Position numbers and translations under genes: made by a program. The notes beneath the pieces are model-generated. The model was not told the origin of the DNA. It worked only from the letters and a program-made list of their open reading frames with translations, and did no database searches. This document shows positions 5,586 to 10,373 of a stretch of DNA of 10,373 bases, piece by piece. The DNA is from CAZFBR01 sp035353495 [NCBI: uncultured bacterium] (GTDB lineage: Bacteria; DAOPZR01). The DNA lies in assembly GCA_964517215.1 (NCBI GenBank), contig CAZFBR010000126.1, positions 1 through 10,373 of the forward strand. The letters are read 5' to 3'. The stretch's first letter is position 1, and each line of letters opens with the position of its first letter.

Positions 5586-8213
5586 ATGACTGAGCATGAA
5601 CTGCCCAAGGCCTTTGTGCCGGGCGAGATGGAACAGCGCTGGTATAGCGAATGGGAAACGCGGGATTACTTTTCGGCCAAGCTCGACGGCAAGCCGATGT
5701 ACTGCATCGTTATCCCGCCGCCGAATGTGACGGGCGCGCTGCATCTCGGGCATGCGCTGAACAATACCCTGCAGGACATCCTCATCCGCTACAACCGCAT
5801 GGACGGCAAGGACGCGCTGTGGGTGCCGGGAACGGACCATGCGGGCATCGCGACGCAGAACGTCGTCGAGAAGCAGCTCAAGACCGAGGGGAAGACGCGG
5901 CACGATCTCGGACGCGAGGCGTTCCTCGAGCGCGTCTGGGAGTGGCGCACGCAGTACGGCAACCGGATCATCAGCCAGCTCAAGACGCTCGGCTGCTCCT
6001 GCGACTGGAACCGCGAGCGGTTCACCATGGACGAGGGGCTCTCCGCCGCGGTGCGCAAGGTCTTCGTTGATCTGTACAAGGAAGGGCTGATCTACCGCGA
6101 CCGCTACATCATCAACTGGTGCCCGCGCTGCCATACCGCGCTCTCCGATGTCGAGGTGGAGCACCAGGAGCGCAAGGGGAGCATGTGGCATATCCGCTAT
6201 AAGCGGAGCGACGGCAAGGGCGACATCGTCGTGGCGACGACGCGCCCCGAGACGATGCTGGGCGATACCGCGGTCGCGGTCAATCCCGACGACGAGCGCT
6301 ACACCGACCTCGTCGGCAAGACGGTCATCCTGCCGCTGGTCAACCGCGAACTGCCGGTGATTGCGGACAAATATGTGGATCCCGCCTTCGGCACGGGCAT
6401 CGTCAAGATCACCCCGGGGCACGACCCGAACGACTTCCTCATCGGGCAGCGGCACAAGCTGCCGCTGATCAATATCCTCAACGACGACGCCACCCTGAAC
6501 GAGGAAGCGGGCCCGTACGCGGGGCTGAAATGCCAGGAGGCGCGCAAGCGCGTACTGGCGGACCTCGAGGCGCAGGGGCTGCTGGAAAAGACCGACGCGC
6601 ATGTGCACCAGGTGGGCGAATGCTACCGCTGCCGCACCACGGTCGAGCCGTACACGGCGAAGAAGCAGTGGTTCGTGAAGATGCAGCCGCTGGCCGAGCC
6701 GGCGATCAAGGCGGTCGAAGAGGGGCGCACGACCTTCCATCCCGACAACTGGAAAAACCTCTACTTCGAATGGATGCGCAATACCCGCGACTGGTGCATT
6801 TCGCGGCAGATCTGGAGGGGGCATCGCATCCCCGCATGGTACTGCCCCTGCGGCGAGATTATTGTCGCGGAACAGGCGCCGACGGCATGCCCGAAGTGCG
6901 GCGGGACGCAGCTGGAGCAGGATCACGACGTGCTCGACACCTGGTTCTCTTCGGCGCTCTGGCCGTTTTCGACCATGGGCTGGCCGCAGCAGACGCCCGA
7001 ACTGGCGAAGTTCTATCCGAACTCCGTGCTTTCGACCGCGTTCGACATCATTTACTTCTGGGTCGCGCGCATGATCGTCATGGGGCTGCATTTCATGAAG
7101 GAAGTGCCGTTCAAGGATGTCTACATCCACGCGCTGATCCGCACGGCGACGGGCGAGAAGATGAGCAAGTCGTCGGGCAACCAGATCGACCCGATCGACA
7201 TGATCAACAAGTACGGCTGCGACGCGCTGCGCTTCACCCTGGCGGCACTGGCGGCGCAGGGGCGCGATGTGCGCCTGTCGGAAGAGCGCATCGACGGCTA
7301 CCGCCACTTCGTCAACAAGCTGTGGAACGCCTCGCGGTTCGCCCTGATGAACGGCGTGGCGGAGGCGGGTCCGCTCGACCGGACGCAGCTGGCGGACGAG
7401 GACCACTGGCTGCTCGCCCAGCTCGACGAGGCGATTGTGCAGGCGCGGAAGAGCATCGAGGGCTACCGCTTCAACGACTATGGCAAGACGCTCTATGATT
7501 TCACCTGGCACAAGCTGTGCGACTGGTATCTGGAGATGGCGAAGCCGCGCCTGACGGGCGGCGATGCGGCGGCGGCGACGGTGCGCGCGGTGCTCAAGCA
7601 TGTGCTCAAGCGGACGCTGGAGCTGCTGCATCCCGCCATGCCGTTCGTCACCGAGGAGATCTGGCAGAAGCTGCGCGACGACAGCGAGGCGGCGAGCATC
7701 ATGATCGCGCCGTTCCCCGCGCCGCGGGGCGGGCATGATGCGGTGGCGGTGGCGAAGGTGGCACGGCTGCAGGAGATCATCGGCGCGGTGCGCACCATCC
7801 GCGGCGAGATGGGGATCGACCCGAAGCAGGAACTCAGCATCGTGGTGGAGGCGAACGCGGACGACAAGGCCGTTATCGAGAATGGCGCCGCGCATTTCCG
7901 CCATCTGGCGAAGGTGACGACCATCGGCTGGTATGCGGGTGGCGAACCGTCGCGTCCCGCGGCGGCGGCGGCGCTCACCGGCCTGCGCCTATGGATTCCG
8001 CTGGCGGGGGTCATCGACCTCGACAAGGAACGCGCCCGGCTGCAGAAGGAGATCGGCAAGCTGGCCCAGTACACGGGTAGCGTCGAAAAGAAGCTGGGCA
8101 ACCAGTCGTATGTCGCAAACGCCCCGGCGGAAGTGGTGGACGGCGACCGTGCCCGCCTCGCGGAGGCGCAGGCCCGCATCGCGGTCCTCAACGGCTATCT
8201 CGCGGCGCTATGA
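5586..8213 (+). CDS. valS: Valyl-tRNA synthetase
   Basis: This class I aminoacyl-tRNA synthetase charges tRNA-Val with valine in the cytoplasm and hydrolyses mischarged Thr-tRNA-Val. The 875-residue product is of normal bacterial ValRS length and appears complete. The N-terminal PPPNVTGALHLGHA carries the HIGH signature as HLGH at 53-56, followed by GTDHAGIATQ at 82-91. A WCPRCH metal-type motif is at 178-183. The CP1 editing domain is recognisable by TTRPET at 218-223 and by GTGIVKITPGHDPND. A zinc ribbon with CPC at 420-422 and CPKC at 435-438 precedes DTWFSS at 451-456. KMSKS is canonical at 525-529. The anticodon-binding helical domain follows, and residues 810-870 form the C-terminal coiled-coil arm (DLDKERARLQKEIGKL). 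Codon use is strongly GC-biased. It is the first gene of the rightward cluster, with its own promoter and leader hairpin, and it is divergent from the surface-protein gene. Confidence 0.98.
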   Translation: MTEHELPKAFVPGEMEQRWYSEWETRDYFSAKLDGKPMYCIVIPPPNVTGALHLGHALNNTLQDILIRYNRMDGKDALWVPGTDHAGIATQNVVEKQLKTEGKTRHDLGREAFLERVWEWRTQYGNRIISQLKTLGCSCDWNRERFTMDEGLSAAVRKVFVDLYKEGLIYRDRYIINWCPRCHTALSDVEVEHQERKGSMWHIRYKRSDGKGDIVVATTRPETMLGDTAVAVNPDDERYTDLVGKTVILPLVNRELPVIADKYVDPAFGTGIVKITPGHDPNDFLIGQRHKLPLINILNDDATLNEEAGPYAGLKCQEARKRVLADLEAQGLLEKTDAHVHQVGECYRCRTTVEPYTAKKQWFVKMQPLAEPAIKAVEEGRTTFHPDNWKNLYFEWMRNTRDWCISRQIWRGHRIPAWYCPCGEIIVAEQAPTACPKCGGTQLEQDHDVLDTWFSSALWPFSTMGWPQQTPELAKFYPNSVLSTAFDIIYFWVARMIVMGLHFMKEVPFKDVYIHALIRTATGEKMSKSSGNQIDPIDMINKYGCDALRFTLAALAAQGRDVRLSEERIDGYRHFVNKLWNASRFALMNGVAEAGPLDRTQLADEDHWLLAQLDEAIVQARKSIEGYRFNDYGKTLYDFTWHKLCDWYLEMAKPRLTGGDAAAATVRAVLKHVLKRTLELLHPAMPFVTEEIWQKLRDDSEAASIMIAPFPAPRGGHDAVAVAKVARLQEIIGAVRTIRGEMGIDPKQELSIVVEANADDKAVIENGAAHFRHLAKVTTIGWYAGGEPSRPAAAAALTGLRLWIPLAGVIDLDKERARLQKEIGKLAQYTGSVEKKLGNQSYVANAPAEVVDGDRARLAEAQARIAVLNGYLAAL

Positions 8214-8244
8214 CGGGACACGGTCTTGCCATAGGCGTATGCTG

Positions 8245-8586
8245 ATGGAAGCAATTCCGCTCCATGCGCTGGATGCAACCGCCTGGGAGGTCATTGGTTC
8301 TTTGTCTGTAGCGCTTGTCTTGTTTGCGTATGTTCTGCTGCGTGCACATGAAAAGATGAACGCCCCGGAAATCTTGGCGGCATTGCAGGGGACAGACACG
8401 AAAAGCAGGAGATGGCGCAGCATATTCAAAGCTACGGTCTGGTTCACATATGGGATTGCCGGAGTAACCGTTTTTGGCTTGGCGTCAACCTCGCCTGAAT
8501 CAATCGCGGTTCTGTTGGTGATCCTGATTTACGTTGCATACAAAACAGTCGAAAAGCGCGGGGTGCGGAAAGCGGGAAGACCATGA
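8245..8586 (+). CDS. Small three-helix membrane protein, unknown function
   Basis: The 113-residue product belongs to no family that I recognise. Three hydrophobic segments are visible: about 16-33 (VIGSLSVALVLFAYVLL), 62-80 (KATVWFTYGIAGVTVFGLA) and 86-100 (ESIAVLLVILIYVAY). A basic loop (KSRRWRSIFK, about 53-62) separates the first two, and the C-terminus is basic (EKRGVRKAGRP). Its start was chosen at 8245 because AGG at 8233-8235 sits 9 bases upstream; the ATG at 8239 in the same frame would add two residues but leaves too little room for a ribosome site. It begins about 30 bases after valS with no terminator between, and its stop overlaps the yjbQ start by 4 bases (ATGA), implying translational coupling. 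Its codons are visibly less GC-rich than those of valS and yjbQ, which may point to later acquisition or to the demands of membrane residues. Confidence 0.75.
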   Translation: MEAIPLHALDATAWEVIGSLSVALVLFAYVLLRAHEKMNAPEILAALQGTDTKSRRWRSIFKATVWFTYGIAGVTVFGLASTSPESIAVLLVILIYVAYKTVEKRGVRKAGRP

Positions 8587-8999
8587 AACACCATCGCGTA
8601 GTTATCACGCAGACGACAAAGCAGCGTGAGGAAATCGTCAATATCACGCGCGAAGTGGAAAAGGCGGTGCGCGGCAGCGGCATCCGCGAGGGGCTGTGCC
8701 TCGTCTTTCCGCACCATACCTCGTCGGCGGTCTTTCTGACTGACAGCGACGAATCCGTCGCGCTCGACCTCGCGGACGTGCTGCAGAAATGCGCGCCCGC
8801 GGGCGCGGGTTACCGCCATGACGAAAACGACTATAAGAAAAACGCGGACGGCCATATCAAGGCGGCGATGCTCGGTCATCACATCTGCCTGCCCGTGTCG
8901 GACGGCCAGCTCGACTTCGGCGCCTACCAGACGGTCTATTACGCGGAATTCGACGGGCAGCGACCCAAGGAAATCCTGATCAAAATCATCGGCGCATGA
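8583..8999 (+). CDS. yjbQ: YjbQ/UPF0047 family protein (possible secondary thiamine-phosphate synthase)
   Basis: This 138-residue protein covers the whole YjbQ family fold, a small trimeric cytoplasmic protein. Family members can weakly replace ThiE by joining the thiamine pyrimidine and thiazole phosphates; their main physiological role is unsettled. Family hallmarks seen here are HHTSS at 44-48, YRHD at 77-80, N87-A88 and H91 in NADGHIKAAMLG, LPVSDG at 103-108, and the C-terminal YYAEFDGQRPKEILIKIIG. The usual GTWQ is GAYQ (113-116) and the usual acidic stretch after the HTT/S region is divergent, so activity is not assured. GGGA at 8574-8577 is 5 bases before the ATG. The gene overlaps its upstream and downstream neighbours by 4 bases each, which is a tight coupling. 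No thi genes are nearby, so the context does not support a dedicated thiamine operon. Confidence 0.92.
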   Translation: MKHHRVVITQTTKQREEIVNITREVEKAVRGSGIREGLCLVFPHHTSSAVFLTDSDESVALDLADVLQKCAPAGAGYRHDENDYKKNADGHIKAAMLGHHICLPVSDGQLDFGAYQTVYYAEFDGQRPKEILIKIIGA

Positions 9000-10373
9000 A
9001 GATGCTGCAGAGCGGTCGCGGCGCCGGGCATGCCGGCGCTGCGCGACAGTGCGCCGGCGGGTGGACGGCGTCGGTTGCGGCGCGCGCGCCGGTGGCATTG
9101 CTGGCGGTCGCCGTGCTGACGGTGCTGCTGGCGGCTGCCGTGCCCTGCCGGGCGGCGCGCTTGACGGTCGGCTACGGCGACCTGGTCGAGCGCGGGCAAC
9201 TGGTGCGCAACGGGCGCACGCTCGGCGAAACGCTCAGGCAGCGGCCGCTGGCCCCGGCGGCGCGCGGCATGGTGCAGCCGTTCCTCGACGGGTACGCGAC
9301 GCTGCTGGCGCAGGCGGTGGACATGCTGGAGGGCCCGCCGGCGCAGACCATGCAGGATGTCGCCGAGCTGTTCCCGCCCGGCACCGCGCAGCCCGCCTGG
9401 GTGGCGATCTGCCGCAGCGGGCGCATCCGCCTGGAAACCGACGGTGCGGGAAATGTGCGGGTTTTCGCGCCCGGCGACGATGCGCGCGGGGCTTATCGCG
9501 CCGCCTACGGCGTGCTGCGTCATCCGCTGGCAGCCCTCGCGGCGGGGCGGGCGGCCGCCGGCGAGTCGCCGACGCTCGCCATCAGCGTCTATGCCTACCG
9601 GCACGATTACGGGCAGTCGGAGTATTCGCTCAATACCGCGCCCTATCGTCTGCAGAGCGCAGCCTTTCCGTCCCCGGCGAACAGCATTGCCGTCGACCTG
9701 GATGCGCTCGCTGCCTTTTTTGCGCAGGGCGCCCTGCTGACCGGCGCGACGCGCAGCGCGGCGGACGGTCTGGTGCTGGACGGCGAACCGGGCAGCGGCA
9801 TGCCGCTGGCGGGCGGCACCGCGGCCCTGTCCGACCTGGCAGTGGCCTATCGCGCGGTTTTCCACGCGGGCGACAATACGGCATTCATCAGTTTGGACCC
9901 GCACCGCGACCCCACGCTGGCGACGGTCAATTTCGGCGGACTGCTGGAAAACACGCGGCTGGGTGTTACGGTCCTGGAGGCGGACAAGCGCTTCAAGATG
10001 ATCGGCACCGGCCTGAATCCGAACACCTTTACGGACGAACGGGCGGCGGCGCGGGCACAGCAGCCGGCGTTTCTCACCTCGGCGGAGCGCGACTGCATCG
10101 CGCAGGCCGGTACGGGCGACCAGTGGGTCGGCACACGGTTCTGGTTCTATCCCGAGACGGTGGAAGTGGAGACCGACCCGCAATACCGGCAGGCGATCAT
10201 CACCAGCGCGCGGTTTACTGCGGACGCGGAACGCCAGCGTGGTGACTTTGCCAGCGAACAGGAATTCGCGCGATCGCGGACGAAACTGTCGCCCGGCATC
10301 CGCGGCTGCATCGACGACCTCAACCGGCAGTACGCGCAGTACGCGGCGGCATTCCCCGAACTGCGCGAGCTGA
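8996..10373 (+). CDS. Large exported protein of unknown function (C-terminus beyond window)
   Basis: The reading frame from the ATG at 8996 is open to the right edge, giving 459 visible residues. An unusually long n-region of about 30 residues precedes a hydrophobic stretch (APVALLAVAVLTVLLAAAVPCRAA, about 31-54, split here by its Pro-Cys); the protein is probably secreted or anchored in the inner membrane. The VPC before the Cys does not match a lipobox. The mature part starts LTVGYGDLVERGQLVRNGRT. The segment at 297-341 (FISLDPHRDPTLATVNFGG, ENTRLGVTVLEADKRFK) looks like a conserved core. From memory, its pattern of a small residue-rich turn followed by LEADxxxK resembles uncharacterised exported proteins of planctomycete type (DUF1598-like), but this is tentative. 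There is no clear SD, and its start overlaps the yjbQ stop as ATGA, so translation is probably coupled. I recognise no catalytic motif. Confidence 0.8.
   Translation, partial: MKMLQSGRGAGHAGAARQCAGGWTASVAARAPVALLAVAVLTVLLAAAVPCRAARLTVGYGDLVERGQLVRNGRTLGETLRQRPLAPAARGMVQPFLDGYATLLAQAVDMLEGPPAQTMQDVAELFPPGTAQPAWVAICRSGRIRLETDGAGNVRVFAPGDDARGAYRAAYGVLRHPLAALAAGRAAAGESPTLAISVYAYRHDYGQSEYSLNTAPYRLQSAAFPSPANSIAVDLDALAAFFAQGALLTGATRSAADGLVLDGEPGSGMPLAGGTAALSDLAVAYRAVFHAGDNTAFISLDPHRDPTLATVNFGGLLENTRLGVTVLEADKRFKMIGTGLNPNTFTDERAAARAQQPAFLTSAERDCIAQAGTGDQWVGTRFWFYPETVEVETDPQYRQAIITSARFTADAERQRGDFASEQEFARSRTKLSPGIRGCIDDLNRQYAQYAAAFPELREL

Noticed and set aside
5565-7904. Minus-strand open frame of 779 codons opposite valS
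   Set aside because: It is the antisense shadow of a fully recognisable valyl-tRNA synthetase. Its product has no domain pattern and is biased to Arg, His and Val.
8792-8807. Perfect 16-bp GC palindrome inside yjbQ
   Set aside because: It encodes an Ala/Pro/Gly loop in a high-GC gene and has no adjacent T-run or promoter elements, so chance is the simplest explanation.
8939-10183. Minus-strand open frame of 414 codons opposite the exported protein gene
   Set aside because: It overlaps the end of yjbQ and the whole visible downstream gene. Its composition is Arg-rich and without motifs, while the plus frame has a signal peptide and a coupled start.
9049-10245. Plus-strand open frame of 398 codons in another frame of the exported protein gene
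   Set aside because: The product is a Gly/Arg/Ala-rich frameshift shadow. The frame starting at 8996 begins at the yjbQ overlap, has a signal peptide and stays open through the edge.

Overview
The window holds five genes from what looks like a high-GC Gram-negative bacterium. A very large exported surface-type protein is encoded on the minus strand (1-5365) and runs off the left edge. A four-gene plus-strand cluster (5586 to the right edge) faces away from it. No taxonomic marker fixes the phylum. The surface-protein architecture (parallel beta-helix, Fn3 and Ig-like modules rich in Asp-Ser and Asp-Thr) and a coupled exported protein of an unrecognised family fit an uncultured FCB- or PVC-type lineage, but that is only an inference.

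Left region (1-5365, minus). One open frame of 1788 codons has a signal peptide and two tandem modules, each a pectate-lyase-like beta-helix, a WxPFRLG linker and an Fn3 domain. These are followed by about 750 residues of Ig-like repeats. The frame has no internal stop. The C-terminal coding half is much more GC-biased than the N-terminal half.

Intergenic region (5366-5585). This 220-bp divergent control region holds a convincing sigma70-type promoter reading right into valS and a plausible promoter reading left into the surface-protein gene. It also has a Shine-Dalgarno sequence for each gene, a perfect 14-bp palindrome between the two promoters, and a GC-rich hairpin in the valS leader.

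Right region (5586-10373, plus). A complete valyl-tRNA synthetase (valS) is followed after about 30 bp by a small three-helix membrane protein of unknown function. Next come a YjbQ/UPF0047-family protein and an exported protein of unknown function that runs off the right edge. The last three genes are joined by two successive 4-bp ATGA overlaps and no terminator is visible, so the four genes probably form one transcript. No RNA genes, insertion sequences, CRISPR arrays or complete mobile elements were seen. The most novel material is the pair of unrecognised genes flanking yjbQ and the modular giant surface protein.
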